In this document: positions 1-13,200 of the stretch, piece by piece | How positions within the stretch are numbered: the stretch's first letter is position 1 | Layout: each line of letters opens with the position of its first letter | Assembly: GCF_963678975.1 (NCBI RefSeq) | Contig: NC_089272.1 | Coordinates: forward strand, 47,326,032-47,390,031 | Reading direction: 5' to 3' | DNA from: Dysidea avara | Taxonomy: Eukaryota > Porifera > Demospongiae > Dictyoceratida > Dysideidae | DNA: 64,000 nt | The notes under the pieces: model-generated | The model's input: the letters and a program-made list of their open reading frames with translations, nothing else | What the model was told of the DNA's origin: nothing | The model's database searches: none | Program-made: the position numbers and the translations under genes

Positions 1-1062
1 TCAGCTACAAACAAATCGCCTGTAGAAAGATTAGCTAGAAGAAGTTACCTTGTAGGGAGTTCAGCTACAAACAAATCACCCTGTAGAGAGTTCAGCTACA
101 AACAAATCATCATGTAGAGAGTTCAGCTGCAAACAAATCATCCTGTAGAGAGTTCAGCTATGAAAAGATCACCCTGTAGAGAGTTCAGCTAGAAGAAGTC
201 ACCTTTTAGAGAGTTCAGCTACAAAGCAACCACCATGTAGAGAGTTCAGCTGCAAAAACAATCAATCACTCTGTAGAGAGTTCAGCTAGAAGAAGTCACC
301 TTGTAGAGAGTTCAGCTGCAAATAAATCACCCTGTAGAGAATCCAGCTACAAACAAATCACCCTGTAGAAAGATCAGCTAGAAGAAGTTACCTTGTAGAG
401 AGTTCAGTTACAAAGAAACCACCATGTAGAGAGTTCAGCTGCAAACAAATCACCTGTAGAGAGTTCAGCTAGAAACAAGTCATCCTGTAAAGAGATCACC
501 TAGAAGTATCACCTTGTAGAGAGTTCAGCTACAAACAAATCACCTGTAGGGATTTCAGCTACAAACAAATCACCCTGTAGAGAGTTCAGCTACAAAGAAA
601 TCATCATGTAGAGAGTTCAGCTGCAAACAAATCATCCTGTAGAGAGTTCAGCTATGAAAAGATCACCCTGTAGAGAGTTCAGCTATAAGAAGTCACCTTT
701 TAGAGAGTTCTGCTACAAAGCAACCAGCATGTAGAGAGTTCAGCTGCAAACAAATCACCCTGTAGAGAATTCAGCTACAAACAAATCTCCCTGTAGAGAG
801 ACCAGCTAGAAACAAGTCACCCTGTAGACAGATCAGCTAGAAGAAGTTACCTTGTAGAGAGTTCAGCTGCAAACAAATCACCCTGTAGAGAATTCAACTA
901 CAAACAGATAACCCTGCAGAGAGTTCAGCTAGAGTCAAGTCACCCTGTAGAGAGAATCCTGTAAAGAGTTCATCTACGTACAAGCAGATCACCCTGTAGA
1001 GAGTTCAGCTACATTTCAAGTCACCCAGTAGAGAGATCAGCTGCAAATTATCCTGTGGGGAT
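1..1062. repeat. Minisatellite array, ~31-bp unit
   Basis: About 30 or more tandem, diverged copies of a ~31-bp unit built around TTCAGCTACAAACAAATCAC followed by CCTGTAGAGAG. A recurrent variant has AGAAGAAGTCACC in place of the ACAAACAAATC part. The array is already running at base 1, so its left edge lies outside the window, and it fades out near 1060. Unit length drifts by a few bases. No coding potential was seen. Confidence 0.93.
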
Positions 1063-1239
1063 TAATTGACATGTAATAAATATATGCTCTCTTTTTATAT
1101 TATGAACTCTTGATATATGCATTATATATATAATTTGTACATTTACTGATAAAATCAGAATGAGTTAAAGTATTTATAAAATCTGCTTCATCTTTTTCTT
1201 TTTCCTGTGGTAAAGAAAAATATATAGGTTAAAAAGCCC

Positions 1240-1560
1240 CGAAGCTGGCCATAGGCCGGCTTTGGGGTATACAAATACAAAAAGAAGTGAAATCTAATCA
1301 AAAAACAGCCAAGCTGTAAAAAAAGGAGTGCGGCCCTTGAAAAGGCTATGGTGAAAAAAGATATGAAATCCAAGGTGGCGGCCAAGAAGCGGCACCAAAT
1401 TCACCTGAATTGTCGTTATTAAAATTTTTACCATTAACCTACCATCACAGCCATTTCTTGGCCGCCACCTTGGATTTCACATCTTTTTTCACCATAGCCT
1501 TTTCAAGGGCCGCGCGCACTCCTTTTTTTACAGCTTGGCTGTTTTTGATTAGATATACCC
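1240..1560. mobile_element. Foldback MITE-like palindrome
   Basis: Two ~100-bp arms (about 1286-1391 and 1452-1556) are near-perfect reverse complements. Shared blocks include CAAGGTGGCGGCCAAGAA against TTGGCCGCCACCTTGG, and ACAGCCAAGCTGT on both sides. The ~60-bp centre is unrelated. Open frames here are a by-product of the palindrome. The class is unknown; it lies just upstream of the first recognised exon of receptor A. Confidence 0.8.
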
Positions 1561-1743
1561 TACAGTACATTGCCTAATGTGTCAGAACAACCAACCCCAA
1601 GAGAGTTTCCACTGTGAAAATAATTTTGCTTCAACAGCCAGGCATGAATGGAAACTATGTAATGTCAATGGCACACTTGTTTGTAGCACCATGCCTAATG
1701 AAATTACAGCCTGCTGTTTAGCATTTGTTTGTTCTACTTGCAG

Positions 1744-2055
1744 CTTTCATATTTTTTGTGGATCCAGAAGATGCCACAATTTGCAAGGGAGAGAGTGTAC
1801 CAATGAATTGTGGATATTTCACCAATAATACTTTAGGTATTATTCCCTTATGGATAATTAATGGAACTTCAGTAAGGAGAAGTGATATTGACAGTAACCA
1901 AAATGACCTCCTCCAATGGATAGTTGATGGTGATGATACTAACACTACTAGACTGTTAGTTGGTCCAGTAGATGAGAGATTTGTTGGTAGAACAACTTTC
2001 CGATGTGAAATTTCTGCAGAGCGTGGTAGTGGCAATGCTACACTAACAGTGATAG
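1744..2055 (+). CDS. Receptor A exon: Ig-like domain
   Basis: Phase 1-1 exon of 312 nt after a pyrimidine-rich acceptor ending TTGCAG and before donor GTTAGT. The product has TICKGESVPMNCGY, a W about 20 residues later (PLWIING) and a terminal FRCEIS, the C...W...C pattern of an Ig fold. The extra Cys before the first canonical Cys also occurs in receptor B (TICAGDDVNITCGY). Sequons NNT, NGT, NTT and NAT suggest heavy glycosylation. The frame is closed by TAG just upstream, so this is not a first exon. Confidence 0.85.
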
Positions 2056-5000
2056 GTTAGTTATGTGTCAATACCAGGATTAATATGGTACAACTACACT
2101 GTACGTACGTATATGAAGTTGCTACATTGAATAGTATAACCTTTATTGCTATCATTATTACTAGGCCCGGGGCACATACAACCAAGTACAATCACCAACG
2201 GGACACCTATTAATGGGGCATGTACAAACAGTGCATGGCCAACATAGTGTGTACAGGTAGAAAAATACACAGTAATACAATTCTAGAGGAATTGACTGGC
2301 ACATAAACATAAGGGATGTATTAGTATACAATTACAATCAGTAATTATCCGATCATGGAAATGTGAGGATCTGAGATTGCAGTTTAAATTGTGAGAATCA
2401 TAGTAGTGAATCTGACGCCTACAAGCAGTAAAGCTTAAACATCAACGAACACTTGCTACATTAATTTTATGCAATTGTACACAATTTGTGCTACATGATA
2501 TGTTTAAATGAGGATGGATTAGAGTGTTGGATTAAGACATGGCTGGAGTTGCCAAGAGCAGACCACTAGAAGATTGGGATTAAAGCAGAGCATTTGAACT
2601 ATCTGTCACCTACAACTGATTTCTGAGTTATGTATATATTTAACATGAGCTGGGTCATTTGTACTAAAATGATCACATGGTGCTGTGGATATGCTGCAAG
2701 ACCAAAAAAAAATTGGAGAACAAATGTGGCTGAAATGCAGTATCAGAATTTCATGGATATGTCAGTGTGTACAAGTATGTGGAGCATTGTTGATGGTGGC
2801 AGACTGTAGCTACATATAATAATAGCAGTTAATAGCAAGCACAATCATGCACACAGCAATTATCAGCCTAAAGGCACATTTTGTGTGTGTTGTGTTTGTT
2901 CTCTCCATCAGCATTCAGTATGTGGGATGCAATTTGGTAGTGAATATTTCAGAGCCCATATCAGTGATCAGTCTTGGCACTCCTGGCACTGAAAGGCTTG
3001 AGGTGGAGAGCTATGCATCATCACACAAACTTACCAGCTGTAAACTGCACCTTCTTCGCACAATAGTGTGCCAGGTGAGGCTTTCTCCCATCCCATACAC
3101 AAGTGAAGGCAGCCTAGTTACGTGAGACTAAGAAACAAGACTATAAAAGTGTTTTAACTAACACAAACCAACCTCCAGCGATTAGTAGCAGCATGTTGTT
3201 TATTAAACAGGCATAACAACCACTCGTCTTCCAATCGAAATGGTCACTGTCGCCCACTTTCAAACACAAACAAGCAGTAGTTCGCTTGTCTAGTGGGCAT
3301 CATGTGCTAACTGTTTGATCGGCATTAAATAGAATCATCATACATTTCTATTACCTCCACGAGAACACCCGCCCATTATATGATTGTCTCTTCATACAAC
3401 ATGGATTCTATTCCCGGTGAGTGCGAAGCCTTAGGCCTTGTAATTTTCTATTTATTATTTATTTTATTATTAATGATGTAATTTTAACCGCATTTTGTAT
3501 TATCTTTAGTACTTAGTTGTATAATAATACAGGGGGGGAAAGGCATTAGCCTATGGGTCCTGCTCATATAAAAAATTTAATCAAACTTAGATAATATTTA
3601 TCCAATTGTATTTTAAAATTATCAACAGAGATGGAAAACACTACCTCCGTTGATAATTACTTATGTGCTTTGACATGTGATCAGATCTGCAACTTTATGA
3701 ATTGTAATTGTGTGCTGCATGAAGCCAAAGGTACTGCCATTGAATATTTGCGTGTAAAAGGTAGTGTTCCACCAATAATCAGATTGGTATCGAATCAGAG
3801 CCAATATTGGGAATTTTGGTATTGATCATTATAGGTTATTGAGGTATTCCGCTACTGATAATAGCCACTTGCACTAATTGTCATCAACATAACTATTAAT
3901 TATCATAAACAAATACACAAAAAATGGATTTTTCAACTAGAGTAGGGATCATAGCACATCAATAAAAGTACTGGAACAAGCTGGAGTAGTGCACGATGTT
4001 AAATCACAGTAAAACAACAAGAAGTGTCATATCCCTACTGTGTTTAAGATACCATTATGGAAATGTACAGTAGGGATATAACACTTCTTATTGTTTTACT
4101 ATGAATTAATATTGTGCACTACTCCAGCTTGTTTCAGTAATTTTTTACGATGTGTGATGGTCTTTACTCTAGTTGAAAATTCCAATTTTTTGTGTACTTG
4201 TTTGTTAACTTTTTATAAAACAAAATTATTATGACTGGTGAACCCACACATATCGCATCAAAAGAAAGAAATGGCACCACACACCCCAGCTATCAATTAT
4301 CATTTGAAAAATGAAGTAATCATTATGTTTTGTCAGCTATGTTCAACTCATACCACAGCATTATGAATTAAGAACTGTTCAAAAAGCACCTCTGCAATCA
4401 AGGTAGCCACTATAATAACACGGACAATTTCCATTACGAAAGGGAAGTCATCACGTGCTACTGCCAAATCAATTAGCAACAGCTGGTAGCAAAGATGAAT
4501 GGGACACAAAGGAGGACACTATAGTATGTTCACGTTGAGCAGAATCCTCAAAACATTTAATAACTCATGGATGCAATTACACACGATCTTGAAATTTGGC
4601 TCAATTGTAATACTGCTTGATCCGCTAAAAATATTTTAAAATCATTTTGTTCAAATGTTTGACATAATATTTACAGCCAATCAAAATTTTCACAATACAT
4701 TTCCTATGGGGAAGCCATATAAGTACAGCGTCCATTACAGCCCTTTTCTGAACTTGTAATGGAGCCAAACTGTACATGTCTGTTGTTGACTCCTTTGTTG
4801 TTACCAATAATCATCTGGTTGGCTGAAATGTTAACTCTATTGAGAAAAAATCCACTTTTAATTTTTAGCTGTTTTTCAGGATTCAGCTCAACGTGAACAT
4901 ACTATAGTAGGAGTAAAAATATCAAGCCCGTAGCCTTAGCCATTATCGAGTTTCTGAAGGCATCAGTCAGTCACTCAGGCAGGCAGGCAGAAAATTCTGT

Positions 5001-8000
5001 TTATTTTTTTTTATTTCATAGCAAGCATTTTGGGTCAATCTGAAAGCTTGTTTGGGTGCAATTTTACCTAACCAATACTGCCTCGTCATCGTCAGGGAAA
5101 ATTGAGGTTGGCTTTTGGGTGATGTTTTGTAGGCCACACCTACACCTTTATGATCCCTACTATACAGTACTATCACAATGTATACTATCGTACTGTGTCC
5201 TGTATAATGCTATGCTAGCAAAACTTGGGGTATAACAGGTTGGAAATAGTGTTGAGCATTATTCTAGCATAAAAGATGCAGAATTTGCTTTGTTAAACAT
5301 TGAGCAACTGTTGCTTACTATATGTTTCATGAAGTGCTTGAAATACTCTTATAATCTAATGAAAGAGGTGTGTAAATTGTAGGGCTATTATCGGTATTGG
5401 TATCTGTATCAGTGAAATTAACCGATAGGGATTGGTATCAGTCCAGCCATCAATTATCTGAGCATTCCATTATCCAAACTGTGGAATAGCTTTCTGGTAT
5501 ACTGAGTATAACAAAACTGATTTCATTAGTAACAAGCAGTCTAAACCTCTTGAGTGCAATATTTTATGGCTTTGCATGCACAGTAGCAATTTTGACAAGA
5601 TAAAATGGTTGTCTGTTTTTCACTTGAAAGCGAAATCAAAAATATGTTAGACAGCAGTGATCCATTAAGCAACCCTTGCTACTTTTATCCTGAGATCCTG
5701 AGATATTCTTCGTAAACTTTGCTATGCCTGCATATACAACAAAATGTAATGATTAAGAATATGAAGAATATTACTAGTGGATCTATGCTCATTGCTAAGG
5801 GTCATTTGAGTTGAAGGATACTTATTTTACAGAATGTTATGCTGACTGACTAACTAACTGATGCCTCCACCCAAGTATATATACCGTAACTCAACAATGG
5901 ATAAGGCTACAGGCTTGATTTCTTCACTGTTCAACATTGGCTTCATCCCGAAATGTTCCTTTTTTCCAACCGCAGAACATGCAATACACATATCATGGGC
6001 TATAAAACCCACAATCAATCCTATGAAGTGTCACTATTTTAAAGTGGAGGAAATAACACAGTTTCATCAAAGAAATCTGGTATACATTAATGAGAAATGG
6101 AGGTAGTATACCTGTAGTTATTTTTGATTACTAGTATTTTAATAATTTGAAAATGAAGTAGGGATCTATGCAATAAAAAGTAGCAGAACAAGAGATGAAT
6201 GATGGTATTATAGCATAGTTCGGTGAGAAGTCTTACTTTGGCACGTTACTTTGACATTAAACAAAATAATTGTTATAAATGATGTAGCTACCAAGGCTAG
6301 TGAGTAACAATGCTTTAAAGTATTAAAATACGTTTTCTCTGAATCTACAATGTGCCCATAAGGGTGATTTTCCAAAATCCAGTCACATTTGATGGATGTG
6401 GTCGCCAACCTATCGTGAACAAGATCCCAATCGTAAAGTTGCAGATATCTAGTTAATATATGTCTTACAGTATCATCAGGACTGATGCGCTTCTGAATCC
6501 AACTCTGAATAATTCTGTGGCATCTAATAATGCTACTGAAAGAAAAAGTGTTGATACAGAAAATTAATGCCTCGATATGGTTTCATTAGATTAAAGAAAA
6601 GACAAGCAGCTTGATTGGAGATAACAGAAAAGACAAGATGCAGCTTGTCAGAACCCCAAAAGTCACATCCCACTGCTGAGTTTGTTATTGTGGCATAAAC
6701 TGGTGGCCATGAGCTGCTTTGTTTGGCCTCTAGCCTTGCAACTGTGGTCAGCCAGTGAGGCAATGAGACTAATATTCAAGTTTTTGGCTTATTAAAAAAA
6801 TTCTGTAACCAGCCACCTGTAAGTGTTTTGTTATATTTAATGCTGATTATATATGATATGGACTAGTACTATTGTGTAAAGGTGATTTTTGTCATGTAAG
6901 GTGTCACTAGGATGATTTTTAAAGGCAGAATTTTGGGTGGCACACAAATTTTTTGGGGCTATTCCTACTTAAAATGGTATTACCGTACCATTTGATGGTA
7001 CCTCCATTTCTCATTATGCATTCCTTAGCACTTGGTAGCAATGGCTATAATATGCACTCTCTCTTCTCTTTGAAGTGAAATGTCAAAGTGTTGTATATAC
7101 ACATTCATTTCAGGCATGCCAGATACCCCCACAGTCACAGTTACTGATATTGGATTGGACAGGTTTACTGTTTCATGGACTGATTCAAGCAATGATCCCA
7201 ATGCTGTGTGTGGACCAATGAAGTATAATGTGACAGTATCTGGGCCAACTGATGATGAGATTATTAATGTTGAAATGAACAGTAACACTTTCACTGGCCT
7301 CACAAACAGTAGCAGTTACACTGTCACTATAACTCCTTACAATAATGCTGGAGCTGGACCACCTGCAATGATGCAGGTGATTACTTTGACTCCATCGGGT
7401 GAGTGGATGTGGAGCACTGTTTTTGTGTTTTAATTGTGTGACTCTTGTGCAGTTTTTTTCATGGCAGGAAAAATCACAGGAATACTCAGAAGAGGAAATT
7501 GACAAACAGGATTTATTTGGACATATACCATTCTGCATGTGTAATCTAATTTCAGTACACACCTAGATTTTGCCTTTCCAAATTCCTTTACAATGTTAGG
7601 CAAACAGCATCAATTTTACTTACCTTTCTTTGTACATATAAAAATGGAAAATTCACTTGCCACTTTTGCAAACAAATCTAAGAAAAAAAATAGGAATTTT
7701 TACTGCATCTTGACAATGAAAAATTCCTTAACCTTTTAACAGCCTATGTCCAACGTATTGGACTTACAAAAGTTATGGATGTTGGATTTTAGACCTCCAC
7801 AACTTTATAATTTAATAGTATCATATTACATACCTGATAAAATGGTACCTAGTATTACTTTGTTCAATGAACATCTTTGCTACCAGACTGCCCACAAAAT
7901 TGCTCTTCCGTAATCATGCTCTATGCTCATTAGTTTGGTTGTCCATATCTCCATCATGCTTCATCCCACAGCACTAAGCTAAACACCATTAAATTCAGCA

Positions 8001-10232
8001 CATTATGATCATTCAATTGGTCTATAAATTTGTTAACAGATTTCTGAACCAAATAGTTGAAGGTTTGTAAAAACAATATCACCCTTTCATAGCAATAATC
8101 ATCATTACCATGCAGTTTCTAAAGATTGTGTCACAGCTTCTACATTAGTAGGCACTTCAAAGTCACTATAAAACTTACATAGTCTTAACTAGTCTTGGTG
8201 CTTTATCCAAATGCCATGCATGAATGCTGCCATGATGCAGCAGAGCTAACTATATCTGTGTTTCAATCTGGGTCCCAAAATTATAGTAGCTATTCACTGT
8301 TTCATATTGGCAGTCACTTTAGAGTACAAATTATTTTAAAATGAAACAACAAAGCCTTCAAGTGCAGTAGTGCACTTTCTGGTGCTTTACCCTTCCAACA
8401 TTTGCCACATAAAGTACATTGTATACTGACAAGATTATTCAAATGTATAACTTACCTTGTATTAGGGCAGTTTCTCACAATGCTCTAAATAGCTGGGCAG
8501 ATTAAATTTTTAAATGCATGAAATACATTGCCCAGATTACTTAGACTGCACCTTTTTAGACTGCAACTGTTTTGGACTGCTCTAGTAAATGTAAATTTCT
8601 AACTTACAGATTTGTTTAGTGGCTGCATTCAGCCATCAGCAGTACAAAAAAATCATTAATGTGACAAGAACAACAACACAGGGGGATGAGAAGTTAAATA
8701 ATAGTTTTTTTGTGTATTAACTGGCAAAGAATTCCTGTTTTATTCACAGCACCATTTCCACCTACAAGAGTGCAATCAAGTTTGAAGTTTTTTGATATGG
8801 TACCCAGCATTATGTTATCTTGGATGGTAAGTTTGTAGTCTCGGTTGTCACTTACTTTTTGTTATGATAGTGTTAGCAAGTATATAGTACCAATACAATA
8901 CGGTACAGGAAGAAAAATTGTGATGGGCTAAACTTTTATTGATTTAACAGTCTTGTCTGCAAATTATTTTTTAGAATTTCCCAGCAAATTCTTTGTTAGC
9001 TACTTGGGATGAGTATCTGTTGGGTCTGACCAATGTGCAAAATAAAATTAATTTACTTGTAGAAAGTCCTGCAGTAGCCCGGCTTCTTCTCTGAGCCACA
9101 CCCACTTATTGGGATTGTGTGTCATTGATACGTGGAGTTGTACCCATTTATCAATTAGGTGTGTTGCAGCAGTCTGAAAGTATGCAAGGAGCCATTGTTG
9201 TGTGTACACTTACATGAAGCCATTCCCAATGACCTAATCAATTATTAGGTGTATGTAAGCATCATAATCATTGTGAGCCATGCCCACTTATTGGGAATTT
9301 GCCTTGTTTATGTAAACAGCTATGTGCTGCAGGCACTGCCATAATTTCGTCAAGCACAAAAATCAACCAGAATATTGATTTTAAAGGAAGTTAGTGATAG
9401 CAAGAATACTGGCTAGAAAATGTATTTATTTCCTGAAAAAATTTTCAAACTTATGGTATCTTAATCACGACATGAATGAATGTAGTCAGTACTCAACAGA
9501 ACTGTGATACAATTTTGCATACTGAGCATTCTTTAGGCCCCACAGCTGGCAGGTGATATGACTGAAATAATGCAGTATGTTTTGGAGGTGACAGTGAATG
9601 AATCTTTACTAGTGATCACAACTTTTGTACCAGCCAATACTACCATGGTGGATGTGTTTTCATCAGGCCCTAATAATACAACGAGGAAAAGATACACCAA
9701 TTACTCATTCAGAGTAGCAGCTATGAATAGTGTGGGACAAGGAGAATTCACAGAGCCTTTGTCAATTGGTGAGTACATAGTTTTCACTTCCTGCAATTTC
9801 ATGCGATATGCGTAATGTGGGTGTTTGTTATATTTGATTATTCTCGAATAGAAATAACCTACACTACTATCCCTGTTAAAGAAATTTGTCATATATACAG
9901 CACTCTGAGGCATGATATGGATATCCACCACCATTGTGGTACCAGATAAAGTGTTATAAAAGCAAGCATGTGTATACATTTGCACTATGTATTTCATATA
10001 AAATTCCAAGAAGTGCTGAAAACCCTGTATAGTGTAGTTTAACTCCATGACATGTAGCTCTCTCTCCCTCTCCCTCTCCCTCTCTCTCCCTCTCCCTCTC
10101 TCTCCCTCTCCCTCTCCCTCTCCCTCTCTCTCCCTCTCCCTCTCCCTCTCTTCCCCTCTTCCTCTCTCTCTCTCTCTGTCTCTCTCTCTCTGTGTGTGTC
10201 TCTGTGTGTGTGTGTGTCACTCTCTCTCTGTG

Positions 10233-10285
<53 letters not shown>

Positions 10286-13200
10286 CACCTCTTGATACCA
10301 CCCTCTAAAGCCAAGCAGGACCCTATCCTGGACCATGACAAGCTACAGTAATGATTAATAATATCACCTTTCTGGTGGAGCTCTTGTGACCACATAAGGA
10401 AAAGAGAATTGTGGCAAGATGTTTCGTTTCTTGCTACCCCAATATCTTGCAAAAAGCCAGTCCACTCATTGCTATCCTAATGTAATTTATCATTTGCAAT
10501 ACCAGTGACCATCAGGTCAAATATTGCTCCATCAGACCATCGTTTCTTGGTTCCTTTTACCAAAAATACAACAGTTGGCCATCAGAGCAAAACTAGGTTT
10601 TGACTGATTATTTGGTAGGTTGTTTAGTCAGAACATCTGACCAGCAGCAGAAGCCACAATAGCAACTTCACACAATAGGCTATATGCACAGCCGAAAACA
10701 TTCTACTAACATGTGATATTTCAACACATTTTTTCACGTCATGATGGTAAATGACTTCGATCTAATGTATGTAGAAATCTCAGAAAATAGTTCATTTACT
10801 GGTACTTCTTCCAGGGCGATATATTTCTCTACCTGTATAGCATAGTAGCTGGAAAGAGGAACTAAGTCCACAGTGTTAGTGGCGAGTTAAAGCTCAACCC
10901 ACGTTTGGTACCCATACTTTTGTATGGAGTTTGCGATAGTCGTTCACTGTCAAAAATTCTCGGGCACAAATTGATCATGTTTCATTTAACAAATAGACCA
11001 CACATACAGTCTATTACAAACCAATCAGGCTATTTATCTTATACATGTAATTGTACAGCTGGTACCACATCAAAGTAGATAACTGTACCTTACAGCTACT
11101 TAGTGCACTGATCTGGTCAGCAATTTCATGTCTAGGACGTTTCTCACTTGGTCATGCTTGTACAAGCTTGCAGGAGTCTAATACTTTGGTGAACACATTG
11201 CCAGTCTGGTGTGAATTTAAATTTGTGAGTTGTTTTATGAAAAACAAACATGTGGTGTGAAAAGAGTAGAAGCATCTACCTTTCAGAATATTTCTACTAG
11301 GGCTGTGTATAGGTTTGATTCACAGAGTAGTAGGCTTCTTTTTTGTTCTTTTTGTTATTACTTTTTTGCACAGTCGATTGACAAATCAATTCGTTTCTTA
11401 TTGAACTGCTTTGTAAAATCATTGGTAGCTATCTTGAGCATTAGATTGTTGGAAAGCATGTTCATCATTATAGTGATAATATGTTAACACTTGTATCTCA
11501 AAATAAAGGATATCATTTACACTTTTGAAGTATCAGCTGTTGCTGAAATATTGGTTCATCAGAAAATCTGTATTGATGCTGATAAAATATTGGACATCAG
11601 ATCAAAATTAATATAAAAATGTAGTATTGGTACAGCCCTAGTTTCTACCGAGCAAAGGAATTTATTTAACTTGTGTCTGGTTTTGGCAGGCTGCAGTTCA
11701 CCCACATTGGGAGTAGCAGATGCATCCTTGGTGCACTGGAATATATGCAGTGATAAATCGGGAAACACAGTGGAAGCAGATAAGAACTCATGGCCAAGCT
11801 AAAGTCGTATGATGCAATGCCTTGCAACATGGATAATGAAAATGGTGGTAGCGATTGTTACTGTAGACAGTGTTGGGACAGTTACTTAATTAGATATAAC
11901 CCAAAAAATAAAGTAACTATAGTAATATTATACTACTTTGTGTCCACAGCCTTAAGCTGTCACATGTGAAACTACCACCTTATCACATGACATGATTGCA
12001 TTGTTGGGCAATGTGTAAATCTTGGTTATGCTGTTGAATAAGCTTCATTTAGTAGGCTTCATTATTTTGTTGTGGCTAGGCATTACTCAGTGGATCACTA
12101 ATGAGATTAATAACTTCGTTACTTGTAGTAATAATATTACATAATATTAGATTCGTTAGAGTAACTATGTTACTTTAGGTAACGCATTACATTTGTAAGT
12201 AAAGTAACTTGAGTTATATTACCTGTTTCTATAGTGTATTTTGTTATATTACTTAGTTACCACAAAAGTAATAATTATTATCTACCCCCAACACTGGCTG
12301 TAGGCATAACTAGGTGCTATAATAATTATGTTTGCGCAACATACATGTAAAATTTGAATACAGGATACTTCCTTATAAATTAGTATATTCTGCTACCCTT
12401 TTATGTACAGCTTCATTAGATCAGATACGAAATAGCTGTGATGTTTAATCCATGTGTATAGGCATTGTGCAGTAAGCTAGCTACTGTATGTAGTTACATA
12501 TTACAATATACAATACTTACTGTAGTTAATGGATGCATCTTTGATAAGCAAGAGCCCACATGAAAATGGTCTCCTAAAATGTATGTGATGGAGTCAGGTT
12601 TCTATGAGATAATTATGTGTTTGGGGGACTTCACAGCTGTATTGCTCTTTTGGTCCACTAGTATCCTGTCTCTTACTCTGAAACTCAACAGCTACTGTAC
12701 AACTTACATACACATGGTATAGGGTATTCCCAGGAGTAATCAATATGAAAATGCTTAATCTTGCAAGGACAAAATGACCACTTAATACAAATGTTTATTT
12801 CTGGCACATTGCATCATACACATACATGGTTCAATTGAAGGTCACTTCTTGTGCAATACTCCAAACAAAAGTTTCTTTTATCACTCATACGACCATAGTT
12901 ACCAAGCCAACAAGGCATTTCTCCACAACAAAGTCAGCAACTTGTGGTAATACACAGCTTCTACTGTTGGTATTGTAATATGCTTAATATAGTACAGTTA
13001 TGGAAAGCAGTCAGATGTGTTACATCAGGAGCCTTTGTTGTCTTTGTTTCTACATCATAAAATAGATAGCAAAACAGCCTTTTGTTATGAAGCCATTTAA
13101 GATTGCATAAGCAACACTGAATGTACACAAAAAAATCAAGTGCAAGAAGCAGTACAACAAAAAAAATCCTGAGCTGCCAAGCAAAAACCTGACACCCTTT

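Noticed and set aside
1..1062. CRISPR-like appearance of regular repeats
   Set aside because: No constant repeat alternating with unique spacers; units are contiguous and diverged, and the context is an animal genome.
1725..2060. Reading FVLLAAFIFFVDPE as the signal peptide of receptor A
   Set aside because: The frame has no ATG (it opens at TTG) and follows an in-frame TAG. The hydrophobic part spans a good splice acceptor, and the homologous exon of receptor B is internal.
7185..7562. Minus-strand frame opposite the FN3 exon
   Set aside because: Shadow of the receptor A FN3 coding sequence.
9954..10452. Long open frames of Arg/Glu, Ser/Leu or Thr/His repeats
   Set aside because: Translation of a CT/GT/CA microsatellite on both strands.
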